From [Eubacterium] eligens ATCC 27750 (lineage in GTDB: Bacteria > Bacillota > Clostridia > Lachnospirales > Lachnospiraceae), in contig NC_012780.1 of the NCBI RefSeq assembly GCF_000146185.1, forward strand, positions 496,001 through 560,000: a stretch of DNA of 64,000 nucleotides. Direction: 5' to 3'. The position numbers were made by a program, and so were the translations under genes. Shown here one piece after another: positions 1 to 9,807 of this stretch (position 1 is the first letter of the stretch; each line of letters starts with the position of its first letter). Below the pieces are notes generated by a model. That model had not been told where the DNA came from and made no database searches. It saw nothing but the letters and a program-made list of their open reading frames with translations.

Positions 1-27
1 AATTCTTATTCAAATTCAAAATAATCA

Positions 28-56
28 TTGATTTAATCCAAGCCTTAAAATATACT
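28..56 (+). promoter_or_regulatory. Candidate sigma-A promoter for the GH94-GH1 operon
   Basis: TTGATT at 28-33 and TATACT at 51-56 are separated by 17 bases, close to the vegetative consensus, and lie about 85 bases before the first ribosome site. The window starts only 27 bases upstream, so any further control site is not visible. Other AT-rich pairs nearby could serve, hence the moderate confidence. Confidence 0.45.
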
Positions 57-140
57 TATTACTATAAAATCAATATTAGAACTTGTACCTTAATGCACTT
101 AATCGTTTTCTATAAATTATATGTGTACAGGAGGTATAAT

Positions 141-2594
141 ATGCAATTCGGTTTTTTTGATGACATCAATAAAGAATATGTCATAACTACACCAGAAACT
201 CCATTGCCATGGATTAATTACTTAGGCTGCGAGAATTTTTTCAGTCTTAAGAGCAATACCGGCGGAGGATACTGTTTCTATAAGGATGCCAAGCTGCTCC
301 GACTCACAAGATATCGCTATAATAATTCTCCTTTAGATAACAACGGTCACTACATTTATATTAAAGATGAGGATACCATATGGAATCCTGGATGGCAGCC
401 ATCCCAGACACCAGTTGAGGATTATACATGTCGTCACGGACTTGGATATACAGTGATTTCTTCATCCAAGAATGACATTAAAGCTACACAGACTGCTCTC
501 GTTCCTATTGGAGATAATTGTGAACTTGATAAACTTACTATTAAGAACACAGGAAATTCTGTTAAACATTTATCTGTATATTCTTATATAGAATTCTGTT
601 TATGGAATGCAGTTGATGACTGCAACAACTTCCAGCGTAACTTCAGCACAGGCGAAGTTGAAGTTCAGCCAGAGATTAATATTGGCACCGCTGCCATGTC
701 AGCAATATATCACAAGACAGAATACCGTGAACGGCGTAACCATTATGCTGTTCATGCCGTCAGCACTGCTGCCAACGGTTTTGATACAAGCAGAGAAAGT
801 TTCATCGGTACATACGGAAGTCCTGCAATGCCTAAAGCTGTTAAAGAAGGTACATCTTATAATTCTATTGCAAGCGGATGGTCACCTGTTGGATCTTTCA
901 GAATCGATATTGACCTTGAGCCGGGCGAAGAGAAAGAATATGTATTCATTATAGGATATGCAGAGAACCCTGATGATAAGAAGTGGGAATCATTCGGAAT
1001 CATTAACAAAGAACCTGCATATGCCCTTCTTGAAAAATACAACACTCCGGCAAAATTTGATACAGCTCTTGCTGCTTTAAAAGATTACTGGACTCATCTT
1101 CTCTCATCTTATATTGTTGACACAGAAGACAAGAAGCTCTGCCGTATGGTTAATATATGGAATCAGTATCAGTGCATGGTAACATTTAACATGTCAAGAT
1201 CTGCTTCCTATTATGAGTCTGGAACCGGACGTGGTATGGGATTTAGAGATTCCTGCCAGGATTTACTTGGCTTCGTACATCTTATTCCTGATTCAGCAAG
1301 ACAGAGAATTCTTGATATTGCTGCTACTCAATTTGAAGATGGAAGTGCATATCACCAGTATCAGCCATTAACTAAGAAAGGTAATTCTGATATTGGTTCA
1401 GGCTTTAACGATGATCCTCTCTGGCTTATTGCAGGAACAGCTGCATATCTTAAAGAAACAGGCGATTTCAGCATTCTTGATGAAAAGGTAGCATTTGACT
1501 GCGATACAAGTAAGGCACAGCCGCTTATGGAACATTTAAGAAGATCCTTTAATTATACAACTACTCATCTTGGACCGCATAAGCTGCCACTTATCGGAAG
1601 AGCTGACTGGAATGACTGTCTCAACTTAAACTGCTTCTCTTCTGCTCCGGGTGAATCTTTCCAGACTACCGGACCATCAGAAGGACCTGTTGCTGAATCG
1701 GTATTTATCGCCGGAATGTATGTAAAATATGGCAATGAATATGCAGACATATGCCACATAGCAGGTCTTACAGAGGAAGAAAATGCTGTACGTTCCCATG
1801 TTGATGACATGTATAAAGCTGTTCTTGATGCAGGCTGGGATGGTGAATGGTTCCTTCGTGCATATGATGCCGAAAGCCGTAAGGTTGGTTCACATGAATG
1901 TGAAGATGGACAGATATACATTGAACCACAGGGCTTCTGTGTTATGGCAGGTATAGGTGTCAAAGAAGGACTCGCACAGAAAGCTATGGATTCAGTAGAA
2001 AAAATTCTTGATACAAAGTACGGAATTATGATTTTACAACCAGCTTACAGGTCATATCATCTTGAACTCGGCGAGGTATCTTCTTATCCGCCTGGATACA
2101 AAGAAAATGCTGGAATATTCTGTCATAATAATCCTTGGGTATCTATTGCTGAAACCGTTATTGATGATAAAAACAGAGCATTCGAAACATACAAGAAAAT
2201 ATGTCCGGCATATCTTGAAGAGATAAGTGAGATACACAGGACTGAACCTTATGTATATTCACAGATGATTGCCGGCAAAGATGCCGCAAGCTTTGGTGAA
2301 GCCAAAAACAGCTGGCTTACAGGCACCGCTGCATGGACATTTACAAGTATATCTCAATATATACTTGGTGTAAGAGCTTCATTTGAAGGACTCACCATTG
2401 ACCCTTGTCTGCCTGATTCCATTAAGAATCTGACAATTACAAGAAAATTCAGAGATGCTGTATATAACATTACTATCAGCAATGAGAAGCACGAAAGAGT
2501 TTCTTCTCTTATTGTCAATGGCAGTGAAATCAGTGGCAACACTGTTCCATATAATAAAGACACTAAAGTATATAATGTAACTGTTAACATCTGA
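141..2594 (+). CDS. GH94 cellobiose phosphorylase (or close cellodextrin phosphorylase)
   Basis: This 817-residue protein is the usual length for GH94 phosphorylases, which cleave cellobiose with inorganic phosphate to glucose 1-phosphate and glucose in the cytoplasm, saving ATP. The N terminus (MQFGFFDD, then [10 protein letters not shown]) is typical of cellobiose phosphorylase. The motif RADWNDCLN at about residues 487-495 carries the expected general acid, Asp492. There is no signal peptide. The start at 141 was preferred over an upstream ATG at 93 because AGGAGG sits at 129-134 with good spacing and the family N terminus begins here. A GH1 glucosidase follows 23 bases later, so the pair probably processes imported beta-glucan oligosaccharides. 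Which chain length is preferred cannot be told from sequence alone. Confidence 0.9.
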   Translation: MQFGFFDDINKEYVITTPETPLPWINYLGCENFFSLKSNTGGGYCFYKDAKLLRLTRYRYNNSPLDNNGHYIYIKDEDTIWNPGWQPSQTPVEDYTCRHGLGYTVISSSKNDIKATQTALVPIGDNCELDKLTIKNTGNSVKHLSVYSYIEFCLWNAVDDCNNFQRNFSTGEVEVQPEINIGTAAMSAIYHKTEYRERRNHYAVHAVSTAANGFDTSRESFIGTYGSPAMPKAVKEGTSYNSIASGWSPVGSFRIDIDLEPGEEKEYVFIIGYAENPDDKKWESFGIINKEPAYALLEKYNTPAKFDTALAALKDYWTHLLSSYIVDTEDKKLCRMVNIWNQYQCMVTFNMSRSASYYESGTGRGMGFRDSCQDLLGFVHLIPDSARQRILDIAATQFEDGSAYHQYQPLTKKGNSDIGSGFNDDPLWLIAGTAAYLKETGDFSILDEKVAFDCDTSKAQPLMEHLRRSFNYTTTHLGPHKLPLIGRADWNDCLNLNCFSSAPGESFQTTGPSEGPVAESVFIAGMYVKYGNEYADICHIAGLTEEENAVRSHVDDMYKAVLDAGWDGEWFLRAYDAESRKVGSHECEDGQIYIEPQGFCVMAGIGVKEGLAQKAMDSVEKILDTKYGIMILQPAYRSYHLELGEVSSYPPGYKENAGIFCHNNPWVSIAETVIDDKNRAFETYKKICPAYLEEISEIHRTEPYVYSQMIAGKDAASFGEAKNSWLTGTAAWTFTSISQYILGVRASFEGLTIDPCLPDSIKNLTITRKFRDAVYNITISNEKHERVSSLIVNGSEISGNTVPYNKDTKVYNVTVNI

Positions 2595-2617
2595 CAACTA
2601 TACAGAAAGGAATTATT

Positions 2618-4003
2618 ATGTTTGATAAGAACTTTTTATGGGGTACCGCCTCTAGTTCCTATCAGATAGAGGGAGCCTTTACCGAAGATGGCAAAGGTCT
2701 TTCTATCTGGGACACATTCTCTAATAAACCGGGTAATATTGCACATGATGAGAATGGCAACAAAGCATGTGACCACTATCACCGCTATCGCGAGGATATT
2801 TCACTTATGAAAAATCTTGGTATTCAGGCATACCGCTTTTCAATTTCATGGTCACGAATATTTCCTGATGGAATTGTTAAGGATTCTGACGGCAATATCC
2901 GCTACAACAAAGCCGGACTTGATTTCTATGATAATATTGTAAACTTCTGCCTTGAAAATAATATCAAACCATTCATAACGATTTATCACTGGGATTTACC
3001 TCAGGCACTCGAAGATAAAGGCGGATGGCTTAACCGCGAGACAGCTTTCGTATTTGCTGATTACGCTGAATTCATATGTAAACATTTTTCAGACCGTGTA
3101 ACTAATATTGCTACCATCAATGAACCACAGATTATATCCGGACTCGGATACATGCTTGGACTTCATGCTCCTGGCAAGAAGCTTGACACAGTATCTGTCC
3201 TGTCTGTAATCCACCATCTTGCACTCGCTCACGGTCTTGCTGTCACTAAGATGCGTGCCGTTGCAAAACAGCCTGTAAAAATTGGTTTTTCCAGCACTGG
3301 CGGCCTATGCTATCCTTCAAAAGAATGTGACGAAGACATTGATGCTGCAAGAGCTGAATGTTTCAATATTGTTAAAGGCAACATGACATTTAACCACACT
3401 ATATTCTGTGACATGACATGCCTTGGCAGATATCCTGACATTGCTGGTACAGAATTACATCTTGAACCTGGTCTTGAAAAAATCGGACATTATGAAGAAC
3501 TGCCATTCGTAAAAAAGGGCGATATTGAACTAATACACCAGCCAATAGACTATCTTGGCATAAATGTATATAACGGACATGAAATAAATGCAGCCGGTTA
3601 TATTAATAAAAAGCCCGGCAGTCCACGAACAGCTCTCGGCTGGCCTGTAACTCCCGGTGTTATGAATTATGGTATAAGATATCTGTATGAAAGATATAAT
3701 CTTCCAATATATATATTTGAGGATGGACTTGCCTGCAACGATATCATAAGTCTTGATGGCAAAGTCCACGACAGCAACCGTATCGACTTTCTGACAAGAT
3801 ATCTCACAGACCTTGAGAAAGCCTACAAAGCCGGTGTCCCAATACTCGGCTACTTCCACTGGTCATTCACAGATAATTTCGAATGGCACAGCGGCTACGA
3901 CCCAAGATTCGGATTAGTGTTCGTAGACTATGAAACACAACAGAGAATTCCAAAGGATTCCGCTTATTGGTATTCTGATTTAATTAAGAAGTCATCCAAC
4001 TAA
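2618..4003 (+). CDS. GH1 family beta-glucosidase / 6-phospho-beta-glucosidase
   Basis: A 461-residue cytoplasmic protein of normal GH1 length with the family N terminus (FLWGTASSSYQIEGA). The acid/base motif is TINEP with Glu169, and the nucleophile motif is IFEDG with Glu368, where most relatives have TENG. The C-terminal GYFHWSFTDNFEW block is also typical of GH1 and forms the aglycone-side pocket. It probably hydrolyses beta-linked gluco-oligosaccharides; no PTS gene is nearby, so free rather than 6-phosphorylated substrates are more likely. An AAGGA ribosome site precedes the ATG, 23 bases after the GH94 stop, so the two genes are likely cotranscribed. The large inverted repeat just downstream may end the transcript. 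Confidence 0.92.
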   Translation: MFDKNFLWGTASSSYQIEGAFTEDGKGLSIWDTFSNKPGNIAHDENGNKACDHYHRYREDISLMKNLGIQAYRFSISWSRIFPDGIVKDSDGNIRYNKAGLDFYDNIVNFCLENNIKPFITIYHWDLPQALEDKGGWLNRETAFVFADYAEFICKHFSDRVTNIATINEPQIISGLGYMLGLHAPGKKLDTVSVLSVIHHLALAHGLAVTKMRAVAKQPVKIGFSSTGGLCYPSKECDEDIDAARAECFNIVKGNMTFNHTIFCDMTCLGRYPDIAGTELHLEPGLEKIGHYEELPFVKKGDIELIHQPIDYLGINVYNGHEINAAGYINKKPGSPRTALGWPVTPGVMNYGIRYLYERYNLPIYIFEDGLACNDIISLDGKVHDSNRIDFLTRYLTDLEKAYKAGVPILGYFHWSFTDNFEWHSGYDPRFGLVFVDYETQQRIPKDSAYWYSDLIKKSSN

Positions 4004-4017
4004 ATATTGGTATTAAT

Positions 4018-4254
4018 AAGTGTGCATGACGCCGTGGCATCTGTATATATGACATGTTCTCATGGATTCCTGCATCTAGTGTGAGTAAATGCCGCCATCT
4101 ATAGAGTTTATTACATTGCTGGAAATCAAACGCGCTTCGCTTGAACGAGATTTCCAGCACTGAACTTTTATAGATAGCGGCATTAACTCACACACGATTC
4201 GGAATAAATCGAACATATCATATATACAGACGCCACGGCTGTTATTCACTTCAT
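4018..4254. repeat. 237-bp near-palindromic fold-back element
   Basis: The sequence folds on itself almost throughout. Bases 4031-4059 pair with 4211-4239 (27 of 29 positions), the stretch from about 4080 to 4110 pairs with about 4160-4195 apart from a few mismatches and one bulge, and the inner stem TGCTGGAAATC at 4117-4127 pairs with 4149-4159 around a loop with GCGCTTCGC. Weaker pairing (AAGTG...CACTT) extends to the ends. It lies between two convergent genes, so it could end transcription from both sides, but it is far longer than a terminator and has no T-run. It may be a fold-back MITE or a structured RNA. Bases 4255-4329 contain a second, weaker hairpin and no gene. Confidence 0.8.
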
Positions 4255-4329
4255 ATACGGCAATTCATAAGGATACGCACTATATAGAAGTACCTCGGCG
4301 GTTGTACGTCCTCATGCCTATAACCCAAT

Positions 4330-6189
4330 TTATTCATTTCTACGGTTATTAAAGTATACAAAATTATCAATAGCCGTAAATATATCATCGAAATTCTCTC
4401 TTGGAGCTGCGTCTATGTACGCTCTTAATATTGCATTTTCTTTCTCACCCTTGTAACGTCCGTAGAATATGTCATACAGGTTGTGTCCTCTGACATATTT
4501 TCTGATATTCTCCATGTTGTCTATGATGTCCTGTCTTGTCTCAATTGTTATGTTCAGTTTTTCTAACATTTTCTTAGTGCTGACAAGGCGATACAGGTAT
4601 TCTTTATATTTGGCATATAATATGTCATAGAACTGGTCTACACTTTTTACAACGCCTATCTTAGTCATTATCTCGGGGTCAAGAAAATAATTCTCAAATG
4701 AATAATATTTTAATATAAGCACATTACGGTCTGTTACTCTTGGCAGATTGCCATAATCCTGCTTTGCACGCTGCCTGTAATAATTGGTAAGCTGGTCTCT
4801 TAAACGTTCAGCATCCTTACCATCTCCATCTCTTATCATAAGGAACTCATCCTTAAGATATAATGTATTTATATATTTCAGATTGGCATAAGTCTTGATG
4901 TTTGTACAACTGTTAGTTGCAATTATCGCTATACGATTGAGATTGCCATTCTCATCTATAACTTCTGAATAATATTTCTCCAGAAGTAGCGGCAAACGGC
5001 TTCTGTCCTGTTTTCCTTCCACTATAAATACAAAGCTCACATTCATAAGGTCATTAGCAGCATATCCAAGATCATCTAATATATCATCAATATCTGCCTC
5101 CGGAGTAACAACTGTATTATTATCTCTGTCGTTAACCACCTGACGAATCTGTCTTGTAGTAAAGTTAAATAACATCTGCGGTGAATGCGTGCAGAATATA
5201 ACCTGATTTTTCCTTGAAAGCTTGTACAGAATTTCACTTGCAATCTTCTGTAACTGAGGATGCAGATATATTTCCGGATCTTCAATCAGAATAATGTATG
5301 GCACAGTACTTCCATATTCTGCATATGTTTCAAGCAGCGACAGAATATAGATACTGTTAAGACCATCAGAAAGGTCATTGACATCCCCATCAGTGTCACG
5401 CATTTCATTGTGAACAATTGTATCAACATGCATGAGTTTTTCTGCATCAAATGTAATCTGATAATGAATTCTTTCTCCAATGCCACCATTGTTCTTAAAT
5501 TTTTCATTAAGTTTATTCTCAAAATTAGCCAGATTAAAATTAAACAGCTTATACTGCATAAGTCTCGCTGTTTCTAATAAAGATAGTTGTTCCGGTTTCT
5601 TGCGGTTAATGATTCCTATGCAATTAAAGCACTGATTACACATCCTATGCTTATCAAATATACACACGTTATCTTTAAGGTCTGCATATTCCGTTCCACC
5701 CTGCAGCATGATAAGATCTTCCTGAATTGATGACTTACGTCTCTCGTGGTCAACATAGAATATTCTGGGAAGGACTGTTTTTATATAAATATTGTTCTTC
5801 TTAACTCCGTCCCTGTACTTAATCTTACCATCACGGCTATATACATATTCAAATTCAAGAATACCATCCTTTAACGATGGAAGTTTATTGCAAAAATCCT
5901 TATACCACAAGTCATAATGCTTAAAAGAACTCACCTGTCCCTTCTGATACAATACAGCCAGATCCTCATCTTCAATACTGATGCGAACTGTAATGCTTAT
6001 ATTACCTTCGTTATCATTGAAATCTCTTAATGAAACTTCATAATCCCCGGTAACCGCTCTTATTGCGTCAAGAACCACACTCTTTCCTGCATTATTTCTG
6101 CCAACAAGAATCAGTACATCTTCAATATCATTAATCTCAAGTTCTCTGATTGATTTAAAATTTCTGATTAAAAGATATTCTATCCTCAT
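4330..6189 (-). CDS. OLD-family ATPase with C-terminal TOPRIM nuclease domain
   Basis: A 619-residue protein beginning MRIEYLLIRNFKSI, the usual start of RecF/OLD-type ATPases. Walker A is GRNNAGKS at residues 30-37; the ABC-like signature DLSDG and Walker B (LIEDPEIYLHP) follow near residues 275-312. The C-terminal half carries TOPRIM marks: the acidic VEGKQDR near residue 390 and RDGDGKD further on. OLD proteins are ATP-dependent or metal-dependent DNA nucleases, and relatives serve in phage defence (P2 Old, Gabija GajA). Several Cys residues in the middle (CNQCFNC) could bind metal. The ATG at 6189 overlaps the upstream membrane-protein gene by 35 bases, implying translational coupling. 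No UvrD-like partner is present, so I do not call it Gabija. Confidence 0.85.
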   Translation of the reverse strand: MRIEYLLIRNFKSIRELEINDIEDVLILVGRNNAGKSVVLDAIRAVTGDYEVSLRDFNDNEGNISITVRISIEDEDLAVLYQKGQVSSFKHYDLWYKDFCNKLPSLKDGILEFEYVYSRDGKIKYRDGVKKNNIYIKTVLPRIFYVDHERRKSSIQEDLIMLQGGTEYADLKDNVCIFDKHRMCNQCFNCIGIINRKKPEQLSLLETARLMQYKLFNFNLANFENKLNEKFKNNGGIGERIHYQITFDAEKLMHVDTIVHNEMRDTDGDVNDLSDGLNSIYILSLLETYAEYGSTVPYIILIEDPEIYLHPQLQKIASEILYKLSRKNQVIFCTHSPQMLFNFTTRQIRQVVNDRDNNTVVTPEADIDDILDDLGYAANDLMNVSFVFIVEGKQDRSRLPLLLEKYYSEVIDENGNLNRIAIIATNSCTNIKTYANLKYINTLYLKDEFLMIRDGDGKDAERLRDQLTNYYRQRAKQDYGNLPRVTDRNVLILKYYSFENYFLDPEIMTKIGVVKSVDQFYDILYAKYKEYLYRLVSTKKMLEKLNITIETRQDIIDNMENIRKYVRGHNLYDIFYGRYKGEKENAILRAYIDAAPRENFDDIFTAIDNFVYFNNRRNE

Positions 6190-8071
6190 ACCTGTCCTCT
6201 GCCCCCTGATACATTTCTGCCAGCATATATTCTGGTGTATTATCATTAAATGTTGATATTCCTTTACCCGTATTAGGATTCTTTTTGGAATATACCATGT
6301 CAACAATGAATGCAACTATCAATGCCGCACACACTGCACCAACAACCCTCAGTTTAATCTTTCTGAAGAAATTATCAAGAAGCGGTGCAATAATATATAC
6401 TATTGCAACTCCTCCAAGTCCAAATACCAAAAGACCTTCAGCACATATTCTTCCATTAAGGTTAAGAAAATATCCGTTATAATTCCACCATCTTCTTCCG
6501 CAGCTGATTTCCAGATACAGTGATGTAAAATATTCAACGAATCCACATAAAACTACTGATGCAAAGAATTCCACAACCGGCTTATTTCTTAATTTTTTAA
6601 GACATATCAGTATGAGTATTCCACCTGAACCATATATAGGAAGCCATGGTCCATGAAGAACTCCTCTGTTTACAAATGTATGTGACGATATCAGATGAAG
6701 CGTAACCTCCCATATCCATCCCACAAAACATAACGAAAAGAATATCAGTATAAGCGATGGTATTGAATAATTACGCATATACACTGTATTTTCAAGGTCA
6801 ACTCTGTGTTCCTTAAGATTGAAAAGGCGGGCAGGATAGGCTTTTCCAACTGCTTCTGCTTTATTCTTACTCATACGAAGCATTTCCTTCTTTTTTTCTT
6901 CAAATTCCAGCTCTGCCTTGCTGTTAATAAGTATTATGCCAAATGTGTTGGCTAAAAATACTCTTAATTTCTTCAATCTTCCTATTCTCGAATTGTGGTA
7001 ATCATCAAAATCAATCTGTGGCTGCGGACTATCTATAAGTTCATATACATCTGCGTATACATTTTTAAGCTGCTCTTCTGATGGTCTTTCATACAGATAT
7101 GAATCATTAAGCCACTTAACCGCCTCCGGTTCTTTTTCAAGATATACTGCTCTTACATTTGCATAGAATTCTGCATAAAATGCAGCTTTATAAGGATTCA
7201 CAAACAGCACTCCTACAACTCCTAACGTTGCCATTCCAATCACTGTCCAGCCAATGAATGATAATCCATACAGAAATGCCCTCCATTTGTAGCCTTTCAT
7301 CATCTTTCTTGATAAGGTTATAGCCTCATTTGCCTTCATATCAGGATTCTCCGCGATAATGTATGGCACAAGCATGTATGAAAAATGCTTCACAAATATA
7401 CCTACAATTGTAAGTGACCATAATATTTCATATACATTATTGACAATAAGCACCCACGATGCCTTCATCCATCTTTTTACCCGGAGAAGAAACATAAACT
7501 TTCCAGGTGGAACAGCATCATATGTGCGCGTTTCAAGCACTATTCTTCTTGATATAACAAGATAAGTTTTCTTGATAAAAAATGTTATAAACACATATAC
7601 CATAAGTGCCACTATCAGAAGTATAAGCACTACTGCCCTTCTTGAACTTATGACTGATGATAGTGAATCCACAAATGTAAATACAATTCCACCTGATGTT
7701 ATACCATTAACTAAAGATGCAAATACTCCTCTTGTTCTTCCCAATACCTTGGTTGCATTGTCTTTGGCCTCTGAAACCTTCGCATCAGACTGCGTCCTTC
7801 CAAAATCATCGTCACCCGTGATTACTGCGCCCATTGCCTGAACCACAGAACTTACAATCGAACTGTTAGCGACAGTATCAACATTTGCTTCAACCGATGC
7901 TGCACCCTGAATTTCATTGTTAACTGTTCCTAAACTTTTAAAGGCTTCCATTGTCTCTGTAAATTCAGAGCCAATGAAAGCCGCAAAAAGGCAGACTGCT
8001 ACTAACAGCCAGTAATGTTTTTTTAAGTTCTTCTTAGCATTTTTAGCAAGTTCTTTTCTCTTAAAATCCAT
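6155..8071 (-). CDS. DUF975 / CmpB-like (putative ABC-transporter type IV) fused membrane protein
   Basis: A 638-residue polytopic membrane protein. The N-terminal part starts like DUF975 proteins (LAKNAKKNLKKHYWLLV) and has about six membrane spans up to residue 300. A charged cytoplasmic linker at about 310-415 follows. The last 200 residues match the CmpB/putative ABC type IV family: WIWEVTLHLI, FVNRGVLHGPWLPIYG, and the GFVEYFTS...WWNY block with about five spans. Both families are common in Lachnospiraceae and have no settled function; a transport or envelope role is only a guess. The gene is third of four in a tight leftward operon and overlaps the start of the OLD-family gene. Confidence 0.75.
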   Translation of the reverse strand: MDFKRKELAKNAKKNLKKHYWLLVAVCLFAAFIGSEFTETMEAFKSLGTVNNEIQGAASVEANVDTVANSSIVSSVVQAMGAVITGDDDFGRTQSDAKVSEAKDNATKVLGRTRGVFASLVNGITSGGIVFTFVDSLSSVISSRRAVVLILLIVALMVYVFITFFIKKTYLVISRRIVLETRTYDAVPPGKFMFLLRVKRWMKASWVLIVNNVYEILWSLTIVGIFVKHFSYMLVPYIIAENPDMKANEAITLSRKMMKGYKWRAFLYGLSFIGWTVIGMATLGVVGVLFVNPYKAAFYAEFYANVRAVYLEKEPEAVKWLNDSYLYERPSEEQLKNVYADVYELIDSPQPQIDFDDYHNSRIGRLKKLRVFLANTFGIILINSKAELEFEEKKKEMLRMSKNKAEAVGKAYPARLFNLKEHRVDLENTVYMRNYSIPSLILIFFSLCFVGWIWEVTLHLISSHTFVNRGVLHGPWLPIYGSGGILILICLKKLRNKPVVEFFASVVLCGFVEYFTSLYLEISCGRRWWNYNGYFLNLNGRICAEGLLVFGLGGVAIVYIIAPLLDNFFRKIKLRVVGAVCAALIVAFIVDMVYSKKNPNTGKGISTFNDNTPEYMLAEMYQGAEDRYEDRISFNQKF

Positions 8072-8087
8072 ATTCCAACAATCTTCT

Positions 8088-8399
8088 TTACTTATTAAGT
8101 ACAGTCTTGCGTACTACTCCAAGCGGATCTTTAACCATAAGTATGACAATCCATATGATAAGTCCGAAAGCTACCACTGATAAGCCCAAAAATGCGTCAT
8201 TAAGCATATCTGATGATGCCGGAGTAAAATACTCTGCCCCCAGTTCAATATATTCCACAACTGCATCTACCATCCACATAAGTGATGCACCCCAGTACAT
8301 AAGTGCAAGTGTTCCAAGCTTTAACTGCGAACGCTTGTCATTAGTATACCATATAATAGTAGTTATAACCGCTGCGAATACAGCTATAAGTAATGTCAT
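8088..8399 (-). CDS. Small membrane protein of unknown function
   Basis: A 103-residue protein with three likely membrane spans (about residues 2-17, 29-48 and 68-90) and a short basic C-terminal tail. I do not recognise the family. The start is set by a GGAGAG ribosome site six bases before the ATG. The gene begins two bases after the stop of the 140-residue protein and ends 16 bases before the DUF975/CmpB gene, so all are one transcript and the proteins may form a membrane complex. Confidence 0.7.
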   Translation of the reverse strand: MTLLIAVFAAVITTIIWYTNDKRSQLKLGTLALMYWGASLMWMVDAVVEYIELGAEYFTPASSDMLNDAFLGLSVVAFGLIIWIVILMVKDPLGVVRKTVLNK

Positions 8400-8401
8400 A
8401 A

Positions 8402-8824
8402 TTATCTCTCCAATCCTTTAACTTCTGCTTCCTTAGCTGCTTTCTTTTCTACTCCGGAAGCTATTGCTACCATGCCAACCCACACAGCTGTAACAACCAC
8501 TGCCATGCCAACACCGGCAGTTGCCATCTCTTTAAGCATCTGCACAGCATCCTGAGCGTTGCCTGCTGCTGTTAAGAATGGAAAGAAAGGAGTAACTTCT
8601 CCATGCCATACATGCTCAAATGCAAGTAAAGCTGTACCACCCCAAAGCATATTGTTAAGCCACTTTAACTTTCTAGAAAATGGAAGTGCCTTTTCTTCCT
8701 TAACTGCTTCTACAGCACCTTCTGTCTCGCACGAACATATTTCCTTCTTCTCTTTCTTTTCAACAATCTTAGTTATCGCTGTTGTAACGATAGCTTCAGT
8801 ACCTGGTACTATAAAACATGCCAT
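8402..8824 (-). CDS. Small two-span membrane protein, first gene of the leftward operon
   Basis: A 140-residue protein with a hydrophobic N-terminal stretch, a charged Lys/Glu linker with CSC at about residues 31-33, and two stronger hydrophobic segments near residues 58-75 and 100-125. It ends in a Lys/Glu-rich tail. The ATG at 8824 was chosen over one seven codons upstream because AGGAGG lies seven bases before it. I do not recognise the family. It heads the operon 8824-4330 and faces the 9017 gene across a 192-base divergent promoter region, in which no convincing promoter pair could be fixed. Confidence 0.7.
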   Translation of the reverse strand: MACFIVPGTEAIVTTAITKIVEKKEKKEICSCETEGAVEAVKEEKALPFSRKLKWLNNMLWGGTALLAFEHVWHGEVTPFFPFLTAAGNAQDAVQMLKEMATAGVGMAVVVTAVWVGMVAIASGVEKKAAKEAEVKGLER

Positions 8825-9016
8825 ATTAAATTCCTCCTGATTCACGATGCATTTTCATGTTCCAAAATGCATATATTTATATGTATTTTACCTATTTCAC
8901 ATTGGATTGTCAAACATTGTAAAATATACATTTTCACATATATTTTCTCTTTATTCCCTCTGCTGAATATGATATAGTAAAGCAGATGGGATTCACTTTG
9001 GAAAGGAGATGTTCTT

Positions 9017-9415
9017 ATGAAAAAGAGCTTTAAAAGACTGTTAAGCTGCATATTTGTAATAACATTTTTCCTTATTGGCATGTGCCTCGACAGGGCTCGT
9101 GTGAATATTCCTGAAGTGAAATCTTTTTCTACATCAGAAGCTAAGGTATTCGCTACACCTGAGCCTTCTGTCAGTGATACCATGCCATGTACAACTGAAA
9201 TGCTCGGACTTGTGAGAACATCAATCACCAATCTTACAGCAGACAGAAGCAGTTCCCGCAATGTATTACGCATATTCCAATTCTTACTTTGCGGTCTGTG
9301 TGCAGCTATCGGTATCAGTATCTATTTCAAATCGACAGGCGTAGTGCATGATTCTATCACATGCAGCACCACTGTCACTCTTAATTATATCCACCAGACT
9401 GACGGCAAAAAATAA
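9017..9415 (+). CDS. Hypothetical signal-anchored small membrane protein
   Basis: A 132-residue protein with a basic start and a hydrophobic segment at about residues 9-22 (a signal anchor or uncleaved signal peptide), a Ser/Thr-rich extracytoplasmic part, and a second hydrophobic segment near residues 87-105 (FQFLLCGLCAAIGISIYF). A good GGAAAGGAG ribosome site precedes the ATG. I cannot assign a family. It is divergent from the OLD/DUF975 operon and followed by two even smaller membrane proteins on the same strand, which suggests an envelope-related cluster. Confidence 0.65.
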   Translation: MKKSFKRLLSCIFVITFFLIGMCLDRARVNIPEVKSFSTSEAKVFATPEPSVSDTMPCTTEMLGLVRTSITNLTADRSSSRNVLRIFQFLLCGLCAAIGISIYFKSTGVVHDSITCSTTVTLNYIHQTDGKK

Positions 9416-9507
9416 CAGATCATCATTAAATCAGAACATTTTCTGGTAATACATTATTTATGTATATTATTAATAATATTAAACAACTATATGAAGAGGC
9501 AATAAAT

Positions 9508-9651
9508 ATGAATATTTTAATGATAATCGGTATTATTCTGGGTGGAGGTGTATCTGTTGCATCCACCGTTGGAATAACTGTGGGTATTTTCGGAACCATT
9601 GTATATAAATTTTACAGAAAGCTTCGTTTCGGAATATCTATGTTTGACTAA
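9508..9651 (+). CDS. 47-residue single-span membrane peptide
   Basis: The frame from 9508 encodes one long hydrophobic, Gly/Ile/Val-rich segment (about residues 3-33) followed by a basic tail (YKFYRKLRFG). GAAGAGG lies nine bases before the ATG. An upstream in-frame ATG at 9460 lacks a ribosome site. Function unknown. Its size and context resemble a small membrane modulator, but the call rests on the ribosome site and the span only. Confidence 0.5.
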   Translation: MNILMIIGIILGGGVSVASTVGITVGIFGTIVYKFYRKLRFGISMFD

Positions 9652-9673
9652 GTTTGAAAGGATGAATAATAAT

Positions 9674-9802
9674 ATGTTAGGTAATATAACAGTAGGTATC
9701 GTCATTGTTCTTGCTGTTGCTGCCTGTGGACTTGGTGTGTGGCTTGACAGAGCCAAAACGGAAAGTCAGGACAACAACACTGACGCACAGTCTAAGAATT
9801 AA
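9674..9802 (+). CDS. 42-residue single-span membrane peptide
   Basis: Encodes MLGNITVGIVIVLAVAACG, a transmembrane helix, followed by a polar tail rich in Asp, Asn and Gln. GAAAGGA at 9656-9662 precedes the ATG at 9674 by 11 bases; the ATG at 9662 overlaps that ribosome site and is unlikely. The N-terminal half resembles FeoB-associated small membrane proteins, but the Cys-rich tail of that family is missing and no feoB is in the window. A strong terminator follows directly, which supports a real transcript end here. Confidence 0.5.
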   Translation: MLGNITVGIVIVLAVAACGLGVWLDRAKTESQDNNTDAQSKN

Positions 9803-9807
9803 ATGAT

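Noticed and set aside
1565..1963. A 132-codon frame antisense to the GH94 gene
   Set aside because: It lies wholly within a well-supported gene on the other strand, without a ribosome site or recognisable domain.
4330..6189. Gabija system
   Set aside because: The OLD/TOPRIM protein resembles GajA, but no UvrD-like GajB helicase follows; neighbours are membrane proteins.
9674..9802. FeoB-associated Cys-rich membrane protein
   Set aside because: The N-terminal span is similar, but the Cys cluster is missing and no feo genes are nearby.
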